This document shows, piece by piece, positions 7,314 through 15,316 of a stretch of DNA of 64,000 bases. The position numbers were made by a program, and so were the translations under genes. How positions within the stretch are numbered: the first letter of the stretch is position 1; each line of letters begins with the position of its first letter. The notes beneath the pieces are model-generated. The model had not been told where the DNA came from. It saw only the letters and a program-made list of their open reading frames with translations, and did no database searches. Source of the stretch: Blastococcus sp. URHD0036 (GTDB taxonomy: Bacteria > Actinomycetota > Actinomycetes > Mycobacteriales > Geodermatophilaceae); contig NZ_JNIK01000016.1 in the NCBI RefSeq assembly GCF_000701365.1, forward strand, positions 124,001-188,000, in the 5' to 3' direction.

Positions 7314-9308
7314 GTGAGTGCGGGAGAACGGGGCGGCGAGGCCGTGCTGGCCGGTCTGGACGACGAGCAGCGGGCCGCGGCCTCGGCGGTGAGCGGCCCG
7401 GTCTGCATCCTCGCCGGCGCCGGCACGGGCAAGACCCGCACGATCACCCACCGCATCGCCTACGGCGTGCACGTCGGCGCCTTCGCCCCCGAGACGGTGC
7501 TGGCCGTCACCTTCACCGCCCGGGCCGCGGGGGAGCTGCGCACCCGGCTGGCGGCCCTCGGCGTGGGCGGCGTGCAGGCGCGCACCTTCCACGCCGCGGC
7601 GATGCGCCAGCTGCGCTACTTCGCCCCCCAGGTGCTCGGCGGGCCGATGCCGCCGCTCATCGAGAACAAGCTGCGGGTCGTGGGCAACGCCGCGGCCCGT
7701 GCCCGGCTGACCACCGACCGCACCAGCCTGCGCGACCTCGCCAGCGAGATCGAGTGGGCCAAGACCACCCTCGCCACGCCGGAGGACTACCCGGCGCGGG
7801 CGAAGGCGGCCGGGCGCGAGCCGCCGTTCGAGGCGGCCGCCGTCGCGCAGGTCTACGCCTCCTACGAGGCGGCCAAGCAGCGTGACGGGGCGCTGGACTT
7901 CGAGGACCTCCTGCTGGTCACCGCCTATGCCCTCGAGGAGCACCAGCAGGTCTCCCGGCAGATCCGCACCCAGTACCGGCACTTCGTCGTCGACGAGTAC
8001 CAGGACGTCAACCCGCTCCAGCAGCGGCTGCTCGACGCCTGGCTCGGCGGCCGGGCCGACGTCTGCGTCGTCGGCGACCCCAACCAGACGATCTACTCCT
8101 TCACCGGCGCCGACCCCGACTACCTGCTCGGCTTCGCCGACCGGTATCCCGACGCCGAGGTCGTGAAGCTCGAGCGCGACTACCGCTCCACCCCGCAGGT
8201 GGTCGGCCTGGCCAACAAGCTCATCGGCCAGGCCCCCAAGCGCAAGGGCCTTCCCGGGCTGCGGCTGCTGGGCCAGCGCGCCGAGGGCCCGGCGCCGCGG
8301 TTCGCCGAGCACCCCGACGAGCCGGCCGAGGCCAAGGCGGTAGCGGCGGCCTGCCGGGAGCTGGTCGACGCCGGCACCCCCGCCGCCGAGATCGCCATCC
8401 TGTTCCGGATCAACGCGCAGTCCGAGGTGTACGAGAACGCGCTGACCGACGTCGGCGTCCCGTACGTCCTCAAGGGCGGGGAGCGCTTCTTCGAGCGGCC
8501 CGAGGTCCGCGAGGCGCTGCTGCTGCTCCGGGGCGCCGCGGCCGGCGGGAGCGAGCCGGGCGCCCTGGTGCCCACGGTGCGCGACGTCCTGGCCTCCACC
8601 GGCTGGGTCGAGCACCGGCCCCCGGCCGGTGGCGCCGCGCGAGACCGCTGGCAGTCGCTGTCCGCCCTCGTCGACCTCGCCGTCGACCTGGTCGCCGAGA
8701 ACCCCGCCCTCGACCTGCCCGGTTTCGTCGGGCACCTCGCGCAGCGGGCCGACGCCCAGCACGCGCCGACGGTGCAGGGCGTCACGCTCGCCTCGATGCA
8801 CGCGGCCAAGGGGCTGGAATGGGACGCGGTCTTCGTCGTCGGCCTGGTCGACGGCGTGCTCCCCATCTCGCAGTCGCTGTCCCGTCCCGACGCCGTCGAG
8901 GAGGAGCGCCGGCTGCTGTACGTCGCCGTCACCCGCGCGCGCGAGCAGCTCACCCTCTCCTGGTCGCTGGCCCGCAACCCCGGCGCGCGGCGCAACCGGC
9001 CGCGCAGCCGGTTCCTCGACGGGCTGGCACCGGACTCCGCCGCGGCGGTGCCGGCGCGGAAGCCGAAGAAGGCCAAGGTCGTGCTCGACGGCGAGGCCGG
9101 GGAGCTGTTCGAGCGGCTGCGCGCCTGGCGCAGCTCCGCGGCCCAGGCGGCCTCCGTGCCCGCCTACGTCGTCTTCAACGACTCCACCCTGCAGGCGATC
9201 GCCGAGACCCGGCCCTCGACGCTGCGCGAGCTGGGCGGCCTCCCCGGCATCGGCGCCAAGAAGCTGGAGCTCTACGGCGAGGACGTGCTGGCGACCGTCA
9301 GCGAGTGA
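7314..9308 (+). CDS. uvrD2: ATP-dependent DNA helicase UvrD2
   Basis: 664 residues, superfamily 1A 3'-5' helicase. Walker A is AGAGTGKT (34-41), the Q-motif region LDDEQRAA precedes it, Walker B is VVDEYQDVNP, and motif VI VAVTRAREQL is present. The last 70 residues form an HRDC domain (ELGGLPGIGAKKLELYGED), the hallmark of actinobacterial UvrD2 compared with UvrD1. GTG at 7314 is chosen; an in-frame ATG at 7272 would add 14 residues but overlaps the sigma-R promoter of mrx1. The cysteine motif between helicase and HRDC domains described in mycobacterial UvrD2 is not evident. Confidence 0.93.
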   Translation: MSAGERGGEAVLAGLDDEQRAAASAVSGPVCILAGAGTGKTRTITHRIAYGVHVGAFAPETVLAVTFTARAAGELRTRLAALGVGGVQARTFHAAAMRQLRYFAPQVLGGPMPPLIENKLRVVGNAAARARLTTDRTSLRDLASEIEWAKTTLATPEDYPARAKAAGREPPFEAAAVAQVYASYEAAKQRDGALDFEDLLLVTAYALEEHQQVSRQIRTQYRHFVVDEYQDVNPLQQRLLDAWLGGRADVCVVGDPNQTIYSFTGADPDYLLGFADRYPDAEVVKLERDYRSTPQVVGLANKLIGQAPKRKGLPGLRLLGQRAEGPAPRFAEHPDEPAEAKAVAAACRELVDAGTPAAEIAILFRINAQSEVYENALTDVGVPYVLKGGERFFERPEVREALLLLRGAAAGGSEPGALVPTVRDVLASTGWVEHRPPAGGAARDRWQSLSALVDLAVDLVAENPALDLPGFVGHLAQRADAQHAPTVQGVTLASMHAAKGLEWDAVFVVGLVDGVLPISQSLSRPDAVEEERRLLYVAVTRAREQLTLSWSLARNPGARRNRPRSRFLDGLAPDSAAAVPARKPKKAKVVLDGEAGELFERLRAWRSSAAQAASVPAYVVFNDSTLQAIAETRPSTLRELGGLPGIGAKKLELYGEDVLATVSE

Positions 9309-9375
9309 CCGTCGACACACCGTCTCGACATGGCGGCGGTCGGCACGCTCGTCCCGCGTCCGGAGGACGCGCCCG

Positions 9376-9414
9376 TTAATTGCGTTGACCCCCTTCCGCG
9401 GCGCCCCCTACTGT
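9376..9414 (+). promoter_or_regulatory. whiB7 promoter with AT-rich autoregulatory box
   Basis: TTAATT (9376-9381), three bases, -35 TTGACC (9385-9390), 18-nt spacer, -10 TACTGT (9409-9414). In mycobacteria and Streptomyces the WhiB7 AT-hook binds an AT-rich stretch about 3 bp upstream of -35 of its own promoter. The arrangement here is the same. Confidence 0.75.
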
Positions 9415-9507
9415 CCTGATCGCGCCCGGGGAGAAACCTCGGGCCGCACCAGCTCCGGTGCCGCCGACCACGGCTGCACCGCGTCCCCGGGAGGAGGGGT
9501 GCCACAG

Positions 9508-9780
9508 ATGATCGACATGACCTGGACGGCCACCCCGGCTCCGAACGCCTGGGCTCCCGCTGCGTGCCCGGCCGGCCTCAGCGCCTTCGCGGCTGTCGCG
9601 ACGGCTGCGGCTGTCGCCCCGGCTCCGATCGACGGGACCCGTGTGCCCGCCGTCCGCCTGCGCGCCCTCATGGGCGGCATGCCGTTCGGCACCGGCACCG
9701 ATGAGCTCCACGTCGTGCAGCAGTCCACCAAGAACGACCCCATCCTCGGGCTCCAGTCCCCGGGCAGGCCGCTGAGCTAG
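9508..9780 (+). CDS. Upstream ORF in whiB7 leader (90 aa)
   Basis: Starts at ATG 9508 behind a strong GAGGAGG (9491-9497) and ends with TAG. Composition is Ala/Pro-rich at first, then GGMPFGTGTDELHVVQQSTK. No known domain, signal or membrane segment is evident. It uses seven GCT alanine codons in the first half, unusual beside neighbours that favour GCC/GCG. It lies about 90 nt after the whiB7 promoter and 20 nt before a terminator hairpin. This suggests a leader peptide gene whose translation state controls readthrough into whiB7, as shown for the uORFs of mycobacterial whiB7. It is longer than those uORFs. Confidence 0.6.
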   Translation: MIDMTWTATPAPNAWAPAACPAGLSAFAAVATAAAVAPAPIDGTRVPAVRLRALMGGMPFGTGTDELHVVQQSTKNDPILGLQSPGRPLS

Positions 9781-9798
9781 CGCTCACCGGACCTCCTC

Positions 9799-9835
9799 GA
9801 GGCCGCGGAACCCGAACCCCGGGATCCGCGGCCTT
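9799..9835 (+). terminator. Terminator/attenuator hairpin before whiB7
   Basis: GGCCGCGGA (9801-9809) pairs perfectly with TCCGCGGCC (9825-9833) around a 15-nt loop, with extra A-T and G-T pairs at the base. A weak T-rich stretch (TTCGTCATT) follows. It sits between the uORF stop and whiB7, the place of the conditional terminator in other whiB7 leaders. Confidence 0.65.
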
Positions 9836-9915
9836 CGTCATTCCTGCGGCACCCGGCCCGAACTCCCGGTCGGCGACAACGCCGGCCGCAGACGACGAGT
9901 ACGAGGAGAGCGGCA

Positions 9916-10260
9916 GTGCAGTCGACCCTGACCCGCCCGGTGTCCCACCGCCGTCCCGGACCACCCCGGACCGGCAGCGCCACCCCCCGCCGACCGCAGG
10001 CGCCTGCCGCGCCCGCGCCGGTGCGGCGTCCGCTGCCGTGCCGCGAGGAGGACAGCGACCTGTGGTTCGCCGAGCGGCCCGAGCAGCTCGAGATGGCGAA
10101 GGCCCTCTGCGCCGAGTGCCCGGTGCGCGACGCGTGCCTGGCCGGTGCGCTCTCGCGCGCCGAACCGTGGGGCGTGTGGGGCGGCGAGATCTTCGAGCGC
10201 GGCACCGTCATCGCCCGCAAGCGGCCGCGGGGACGTCCCCGCAAGGTCGTCGCGGCGTGA
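9916..10260 (+). CDS. whiB7: WhiB7 redox-sensitive Fe-S transcription factor
   Basis: 114 residues. Four iron-sulfur cysteines are at 42, 65, 68 and 74 (CAECPVRDAC pattern). The GVWGGE turn (86-91) contacts sigma-A region 4, and the C-terminal AT-hook RPRGRPRK (103-110) is diagnostic of WhiB7. It activates intrinsic antibiotic resistance genes and its own promoter. GTG start with AGGAG at 9904-9908, 7 nt upstream. Position next to uvrD2 and the AarF kinase matches mycobacteria. The stop overlaps the next small gene (GTGA). Confidence 0.95.
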   Translation: MQSTLTRPVSHRRPGPPRTGSATPRRPQAPAAPAPVRRPLPCREEDSDLWFAERPEQLEMAKALCAECPVRDACLAGALSRAEPWGVWGGEIFERGTVIARKRPRGRPRKVVAA

Positions 10261-10496
10261 CCGACACCAGCAGACCACCACTGCGACCGACCCTCTCCCG
10301 GGCGGTCGCCCTCCGGAACGAGGCCATCCAGATGTACGGATACGAGTACGAACTGGCCTGCCACCGGCTCGCCGAGCTGCGCGTGCAGGCCGACGAGGCC
10401 ACGCGGATGCGCCGGCTGCTCGCCGCGCGCCGCTGGGCCCGCCGGGCCGAGTACGCGCGACAGCGCGCCGCTCGGGCCAGCGCCGCCGTCCGATGA
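10257..10496 (+). CDS. Small basic protein coupled to whiB7 (hypothetical)
   Basis: 79 residues. The GTG overlaps the whiB7 stop, so translation is coupled. Arg- and Ala-rich with a central helix (RNEAIQMYGYEYELACHRLAEL) and a long basic tail (RMRRLLAARRWARRAEY). No domain recognised. The coupling and the regular third-position G/C argue it is real; it may be a nucleic-acid-binding or WhiB7-associated protein, but this is a guess. Confidence 0.55.
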   Translation: MTDTSRPPLRPTLSRAVALRNEAIQMYGYEYELACHRLAELRVQADEATRMRRLLAARRWARRAEYARQRAARASAAVR

Positions 10497-10553
10497 CGGC
10501 AACGGTGACCGGATGCCGCCCGACGACCCGTCGAGCGGCATCCGGCCGCCGGA

Positions 10554-10559
10554 TAACCT
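10554..10559 (+). promoter_or_regulatory. -10 box of leaderless promoter (TAACCT)
   Basis: TAACCT ends 7 nt before GTG 10567 and decides the dapA start over the ATG at 10513. Confidence 0.5.
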
Positions 10560-10566
10560 GACGCCC

Positions 10567-11430
10567 GTGCCTGCCTTCGGCCCCGTCCTCACGGCGATCG
10601 TCACCCCGTTCGACGACGACGGGAACGTCGACGAGGAGGCCTTCGTCGCCCTCCACCGGCACGTCTGCGCCACCGGCTCGGACGGCGTCGTGGTGGCCGG
10701 CAGCACCGGGGAGGCGGCGACGCTCAGCGACACCGAGCACCTGCGGGTCATCGAGCTCGCCGTCCGCGAGAAGCCGGCGGGCACCCAGGTCATCGCGGGC
10801 ACGGGGTCCAACGACACCCGGCACGCCTGCGAGCTGACCGCCCGGGCCACGGAGCTCGGCGTGGACGGTGTCCTGTCCGTGACGCCGTACTACAACAAGC
10901 CCAACCGCCGGGGCCTGCTCGCGCACTACGCCGAGGTGGCCCGGAGCACCGACAAGCCGGTGCTCCTCTACAACATCCCGTCGCGGTCGGTCATCGACGT
11001 CCCCAACGACCTGCTCGCGGAGATCGCCCAGAGCGCCGGGAACATCGTCGGCGTCAAGCAGGCCAACGACGACAACCTGGCGCCGATCGAGGGACTGGAC
11101 CTCTACGCGGGCAACGACGACTCCTTCGCCCGGGCCCTCGACGCCGGCGCGGTCGGCGGCATCCTCGTGGCCAGTCACCTCTTCGGCCCCCAGATGCGCC
11201 GGATGGTCACCGAGCCCGAGCACCGGGCCGAGATCGACGCCTCCCTGCGCGACGTCCACGCGGCCCTCGGCGTGACCACCAACCCGATCGGCGTCAAGCG
11301 CGCGCTGAGCCTGCTGGGCCACTGCTCCGCGCGCCTGCGGCTGCCGCTGGTCGAGGCCGACGAGCAGGAGACGGCCGTCGTCCGGGAGATGCTCGAGCGC
11401 CACGGCCTGCTGGCGACCGCCCCCGTCTGA
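10567..11430 (+). CDS. dapA: 4-hydroxy-tetrahydrodipicolinate synthase
   Basis: 287 residues, TIM barrel. Condenses pyruvate with aspartate semialdehyde for lysine and diaminopimelate. Visible motifs are GSTGEAATLS (phosphate/pyruvate site), VTPYYNKPN with the catalytic tyrosine, and NIVGVKQAN with the Schiff-base lysine. An ATG at 10513 would add 18 unconserved residues; the leaderless GTG at 10567 starts where homologues start. The end forms a small hairpin (11421-11435) and lies 9 nt from the stop of the convergent AarF gene. Confidence 0.92.
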   Translation: MPAFGPVLTAIVTPFDDDGNVDEEAFVALHRHVCATGSDGVVVAGSTGEAATLSDTEHLRVIELAVREKPAGTQVIAGTGSNDTRHACELTARATELGVDGVLSVTPYYNKPNRRGLLAHYAEVARSTDKPVLLYNIPSRSVIDVPNDLLAEIAQSAGNIVGVKQANDDNLAPIEGLDLYAGNDDSFARALDAGAVGGILVASHLFGPQMRRMVTEPEHRAEIDASLRDVHAALGVTTNPIGVKRALSLLGHCSARLRLPLVEADEQETAVVREMLERHGLLATAPV

Positions 11431-11439
11431 CGGGGCGGG

Positions 11440-12762
11440 TCAGCCGGTGAAGCCGGGGAGCCACTCCTCGAGGACGCCACGGAAGTCCCCGGCCGAGTCC
11501 AGCTGGCAGAGCACGCCGATGGACCCGATCGTCACCCGGTGGATGAGCAGATAGGCCGGGGGCAGGTTGAGCAGCCGGCCGAGCCGGCTCGCCTCGTTGC
11601 GCGGGTCGGCGATGCGCGCCGCCTGCTCCTGCATCCAGGCGCGGGTGAAGTGGAAGGAGTGGGACTCGATCGGCGCCAGCAGCGGCGTCAGGTACCGGAG
11701 CACCGCGTCGGCGTCCACCTCGACCCCGGCCCGCACGAACCCCTCGGCCCGCAGGTCGACCAGCACGTCCTCCGCCCGGCCGTCCAGCGCCCAGCGCAGC
11801 AGCCGCCCGATCGGCTCGGGGTGGCCGTCGGGCAGCCGCGCGGTGGCCCCGAAGTCGATGACGCCGAGCCGGCCGTCGCTGGTGAGCCGGAAGTTCCCGG
11901 GATGCGGATCGGCGTGCAGCAGGCCCGCCCGCTGGGGACCGGAGAAGTGCAGCTGGGCCATCAGCAGGCCGGCGCGATCCCGCTGTTCCCGCGAGCCGTC
12001 GGCGATGATCCGCGACAGCGGGATCCCGTCGAGCCACTCCGAGACGATCACCTTCGGCGCGCTCGCGACCACCCGGGGGACGACGATCTCGGGGTCATCG
12101 ACGTAGGCGGCCGAGAACTGCCGCTGGGCGTCTGCCTCCAGCCCGTAGTCCAGCTCCTCGATCACCCGCGCCTTGAGCTCGGCGATCAGCGGCTTCACGT
12201 CCATGCCGGGGAAGAGCGCGGCGAACACGCGGGCGAAGCGGGCCAGCTGGTTGAGGTCGGCCATGAGAGCGGTCGCGGCGCCCGGGTACTGGATCTTGAC
12301 CGCGACGTCGCGGCCGTCGCGCCAGGTCGCGCGGTGCACCTGGCCGATGCTGGCCGCGGCCGCGGGCTGGTCGTCGAAGTGCCGGAACCGCTCGCGCCAC
12401 TTCCCGCCGAGCTGCTGGGCGAGCACCGCGTGGACGGTGCGCACCGGCATCGGCGGCGCCTCCTCCTGCAGCTTGACCAGCGCCTCGCGGTAGGGGGCGG
12501 CGACCTCCTCGGGCACCGCGGCCTCGAACACCGACAGCGTCTGGCCGAGCTTCATGGCCCCGCCCTTGAGCTGACCGAGCACCGCGAACAGCTGCTCGGC
12601 GGTGCGCTGCTGCAGCTCGGCCGAGACGGCGTCGGCGGACTGGCCGGACAGCCGCTTGCCCAGGCCGAGGGTGGCTCGCCCGGCGGCGCCGAGGGGCAGG
12701 GAGGCCAGGCGCGCCGTGCGGGACACCGAGCCCTTGGGGATCGGCCGCTCGCTGTCGGGCAC
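11440..12762 (-). CDS. AarF/UbiB (ABC1) family atypical kinase
   Basis: 440 residues. ABC1 features are visible: KLGQTLSVFE (the KxGQ motif that replaces the glycine-rich loop function), AVKIQYPG with the nucleotide-binding lysine, LHADPHPGNF (catalytic loop) and VIDFGA (metal-binding DFG equivalent). Family members act in quinone or lipid metabolism; the substrate here is unknown. GTG start with GAGGAGGA upstream. Neighbourhood is as in M. tuberculosis Rv3197, next to whiB7. No membrane helix at the C-terminus is obvious. Confidence 0.88.
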   Translation of the reverse strand: MPDSERPIPKGSVSRTARLASLPLGAAGRATLGLGKRLSGQSADAVSAELQQRTAEQLFAVLGQLKGGAMKLGQTLSVFEAAVPEEVAAPYREALVKLQEEAPPMPVRTVHAVLAQQLGGKWRERFRHFDDQPAAAASIGQVHRATWRDGRDVAVKIQYPGAATALMADLNQLARFARVFAALFPGMDVKPLIAELKARVIEELDYGLEADAQRQFSAAYVDDPEIVVPRVVASAPKVIVSEWLDGIPLSRIIADGSREQRDRAGLLMAQLHFSGPQRAGLLHADPHPGNFRLTSDGRLGVIDFGATARLPDGHPEPIGRLLRWALDGRAEDVLVDLRAEGFVRAGVEVDADAVLRYLTPLLAPIESHSFHFTRAWMQEQAARIADPRNEASRLGRLLNLPPAYLLIHRVTIGSIGVLCQLDSAGDFRGVLEEWLPGFTG

Positions 12763-12794
12763 GTGTCCTCCTCGCTGGAGCTGGCGCTGGTCGG

Positions 12795-13964
12795 TCACGG
12801 CGACGGCAGGTCGCCCGGGAGCCCGTTCCGGGCGTGCTGCGACCATTGTCCCCGTCCGCGCTCCGCGTCGCCGGGCGTGGGGGGCCGCGGGTCCTCCACC
12901 GTGGGTCTGCCGGGCGGGCCCGGCGCATCGAGGCAGCCGCACTCGGGGTGGACGGGCCACGGGCGGCGGGCCGGCAGGAGTGCCGGCCAGGTCAGCTCCA
13001 CCGTCGCCTCCAGCGTCGTGGGGGCGCCGCTGCCGTCGAGGTAGGCGAGCACCTGCTGGGCGGCGGTCACGGCGGTGAGCAGGCAGACGACCGTGGAGCC
13101 GCTGGGGACGGCCTCGCCGGCGGTCAGCTGCGCGGCGAGCGCCGGCCAGGTCGGATCGGCGTCGCGCCGGTGCAGGTCGGCGCAGCCGAGGCAGCTCGTC
13201 CGCCCCGGGACGACCAGGGGACCGACGATCCCGGTCTCCCCGCGGACGGCGGCGACCAGGTGCGCCGTCCCGGCCCGCTGCCAGCCGGCCGCCAACGGGT
13301 CGGCGGCCGACCACGGCCGGGCCAGGACGACGAGGTCGGGCGCCACCCCCTCCGGGAGCGGTCGCACGTCGGCAAGCGGGCTGGCCCGGCGGACGGCGTC
13401 GGCGGCGGCCAGGGCGCGGGGGCGACCCTCGTCGTCGGCGGAGAGGCCACCGACCACGGCGTCGGCCGCCAGCACCTGGCCGCGGTCGCGGACGCTGACC
13501 CGGCCCACCCCGCTGCCGGCGAGCACCGCGGCCAGCGGGACGCCGACCCGAGTGGCGCCCTCGACGACCACCGTGGCCTGGCGCCGGGCGGCCCAGCGCG
13601 CTCTCCCCGGGGAGGTGCCGCGCATCGCGGGGAGCTCGGTCGCCGTCCGGGCCGCGGCGGCCGGACCGGCGTCCGACGCGAGCAGGTCCGCGGGCTCGAG
13701 GTCGACCAGGAGGCCGGTGGCGCGCAGGCCCTCGAGCAGGCCGGCGACCGCGGCCGGGTCGAGGCCGGCCGAGACCGCGTCGGCGAGGACCGACCGCTGC
13801 GGGCGCCGGCCGTCCAGGCCGCGCAGCAGGGTGGTCACCTCCGCGGCTCCGGGACGCACGACCACCCCGTCGCCGGTGTCCACGCCCCCGACCTGCACGG
13901 CGCCGGCGGTGCGGCGCAGCAGGGGAGTGGCCGGGGGCAGCAGCGGGTGGGCGGAGTCGGACAC
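12795..13964 (-). CDS. ThiF-like / TOMM leader-binding cyclodehydratase-like protein (orphan)
   Basis: 389 residues. The pattern resembles the E1-like/cyclodehydratase-associated family found beside uvrD2-whiB7 in many actinobacteria: an N-terminal winged-helix-like part, a Rossmann-like VVVEGATRVGVPLAAVLAGSGVG segment, and zinc cysteines SCLGCADLHRRD with a second group HPECGCLD near the C-terminus. No ATP-binding or YcaO partner and no precursor peptide are seen nearby, so it is probably not part of an azoline cluster. Function unknown. The C-terminal tail (last 40 residues) is low-complexity. Confidence 0.7.
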   Translation of the reverse strand: MSDSAHPLLPPATPLLRRTAGAVQVGGVDTGDGVVVRPGAAEVTTLLRGLDGRRPQRSVLADAVSAGLDPAAVAGLLEGLRATGLLVDLEPADLLASDAGPAAAARTATELPAMRGTSPGRARWAARRQATVVVEGATRVGVPLAAVLAGSGVGRVSVRDRGQVLAADAVVGGLSADDEGRPRALAAADAVRRASPLADVRPLPEGVAPDLVVLARPWSAADPLAAGWQRAGTAHLVAAVRGETGIVGPLVVPGRTSCLGCADLHRRDADPTWPALAAQLTAGEAVPSGSTVVCLLTAVTAAQQVLAYLDGSGAPTTLEATVELTWPALLPARRPWPVHPECGCLDAPGPPGRPTVEDPRPPTPGDAERGRGQWSQHARNGLPGDLPSP

Positions 13965-14040
13965 GCCGGGCAGCCTGACACCGCGGAGCGGCCGGCGCGG
14001 GCGTCGTCCACAGGCCCGGGCGGAGACGCCGACGGCGGCG

Positions 14041-14054
14041 CCCCCCCCCCCCCC
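14041..14054. repeat. C14 homopolymer
   Basis: Fourteen consecutive C between the 5' end of the ThiF-like gene and the end of the DUF5679 gene. It is flanked by complementary CGGCGGCG (14033-14040) and CGCCGCCG (14064-14071), with GAGGGG available to pair with part of the C run. It could be slippage-prone, or an assembly-sensitive tract. Confidence 0.95.
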
Positions 14055-14078
14055 GAGGGGTACGCCGCCGCCGAATGG

Positions 14079-14097
14079 CCCGTCCGGTGCGGACGGG
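14079..14097 (-). terminator. Hairpin after DUF5679 gene
   Basis: CCCGTCCG/CGGACGGG, 8 bp, loop GTG. It lies 9 nt beyond the stop of the minus-strand DUF5679 gene. No T run. Confidence 0.5.
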
Positions 14098-14105
14098 GTG
14101 CGGGC

Positions 14106-14258
14106 TCAGGCCTTGCCGAGGATCCGGTTCATCTTGGTGCCGCAGACCGGGCAGGTGCCCTGGGCCATCCGGCGGCCGGACTCGCTGACCTTGACCTCGC
14201 CGTCGAAGTCGCGCTTCTCCTTGCACTTCACGCAGTAGCCGTTGTAGCTCTCCGCCAC
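14106..14258 (-). CDS. DUF5679 zinc-ribbon protein
   Basis: 50 residues. Two CxxC knuckles (YCVKCK near the N-terminus, CPVCGTKM near the C-terminus) make a single zinc ribbon, the whole protein being the DUF5679 domain. The middle reads VKVSESGRRMAQGTCP. GTG start with GGAGGAG 5 nt upstream. Function unknown; related small ribbons bind nucleic acid or ribosomes. Strongly actinobacterial. Confidence 0.85.
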   Translation of the reverse strand: MAESYNGYCVKCKEKRDFDGEVKVSESGRRMAQGTCPVCGTKMNRILGKA

Positions 14259-14646
14259 GGTGCTCCTCCTCCTGCTGTGCTCTTCCGGCACCCGGTCCGG
14301 GGCGCCGCTGGGCAGGAACGCTACCTGCCCGCCCCGTCCCGCCCGGGCGACGGCGCTGCGATCGGGCCGCGGGCCGGGGGCCGACTCCCCACAGGCTGTG
14401 GACGACGCTGTGGAGGAACTGGGGAGTCCGTGGCGTGTCGCTGTGGGTGGCCTCGGGACAGCCGGTCCCGGCTCCGGCCCGCACGGCCCGACATGGCCGC
14501 CACGACCTGCGGCAACACCGCTGACGGGGCTGTGGAGACCGGAGATCACAGCACGTCCCCAGGTCGGGTGCACTGTCGTGTCCACCGTCCGTGCGCACCT
14601 GCACCCGAGTGGGTGTCGCCGTGCGGCGTCGTCCCATCTGCGTGAC
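14259..14646. other. Divergent intergenic region without a gene
   Basis: Separates DUF5679 (minus) from the YgjP-like gene (plus). No ORF with plausible coding character is seen. The word CTGTGGA occurs three times (about 14396, 14409 and 14530), and GTGCAC/GTGCGCAC words lie near the plus promoter. These do not reach DnaA-box consensus. Probably holds the two promoters. Confidence 0.5.
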
Positions 14647-14652
14647 TACGGT
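14647..14652 (+). promoter_or_regulatory. -10 box of leaderless promoter (TACGGT)
   Basis: TACGGT ends 7 nt before GTG 14660 and selects that start among several in-frame GTG codons. Confidence 0.5.
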
Positions 14653-14659
14653 GCACCTC

Positions 14660-15316
14660 GTGCCCGGAAGGACTCCAGACACCCCGAACAGCCCCCGACC
14701 GGTGGAACGACCGCCGAGCGACCGGGCGCGCTCCGCCCTGCCCGGGAGCGGGTCGGAACTGGCCGGGTCGGCGATGGGGCCGATCGAGGTGCGCCGCAGC
14801 ACCCGGCGCCGCCGCACGGTCACGGCCTACCGCGAGTCCGGTCGCACCGTGGTGCTCATCCCGGCGGCGTTCACGCCGGCCGAGGAGCGCCGCTGGGTGG
14901 CCCAGATGGTGGCCAAGCTGCAGACGCGCGAGGAGCGCCGCCGACGCTCCCTCGGCGCCGACGACGAGCTCGTGGCACGTGCCCGTGCGCTGTCGGCGGC
15001 GCACCTGGACGGCGTCCCGCAGCCGAGCAGCGTGCGGTGGGTGGACAACCAGCAGCGCCGGTGGGGGTCCTGCACGCCGTCCGACGGCAGCATCCGCCTC
15101 TCCAGCCGGCTGCGCGGGATGCCGGAGTACGTCGTCGACTACGTGCTGGTGCACGAGCTCGCGCACCTGATCGAGCCCAGCCACGACCAGCGGTTCTGGA
15201 CGCTGGTCGCCCGCTACCCGCGGGCGGAGCGGGCCCGCGGCTTCCTCGAGGGCGTCGAGCTGGCCCGCCAGGACGCGGGAGCCGCCCCGGCGGAGGACGA
15301 CGACCTCGTCCTCTAG
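14660..15316 (+). CDS. YgjP-like (DUF45) metallopeptidase
   Basis: 218 residues. Zinc motif [16 protein letters not shown] (HExxH plus downstream H) is preceded by [16 protein letters not shown], the standard signature of the YgjP/DUF45 gluzincin family. No signal peptide or membrane helix, so cytosolic. Substrate unknown. The N-terminal 45 residues are Pro/Arg-rich and variable. The stop shares CTAG with the convergent DUF2342 gene. Confidence 0.88.
   Translation: MPGRTPDTPNSPRPVERPPSDRARSALPGSGSELAGSAMGPIEVRRSTRRRRTVTAYRESGRTVVLIPAAFTPAEERRWVAQMVAKLQTREERRRRSLGADDELVARARALSAAHLDGVPQPSSVRWVDNQQRRWGSCTPSDGSIRLSSRLRGMPEYVVDYVLVHELAHLIEPSHDQRFWTLVARYPRAERARGFLEGVELARQDAGAAPAEDDDLVL

Noticed and set aside
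14041-14054. Poly-C as part of a CRISPR or tandem repeat array
   Set aside because: It is a single homopolymer without spacers.
14390-14535. CTGTGGA words as DnaA boxes or origin
   Set aside because: They do not match TTATCCACA-type boxes, are few, and no dnaA or dnaN gene is nearby.
11440-14823. Very long minus-strand open frame spanning several genes
   Set aside because: Only 11440-12762 shows protein-like sequence (AarF kinase); the remainder is an Arg/Pro/Gly-rich shadow of genes in other frames, as expected at this GC content.
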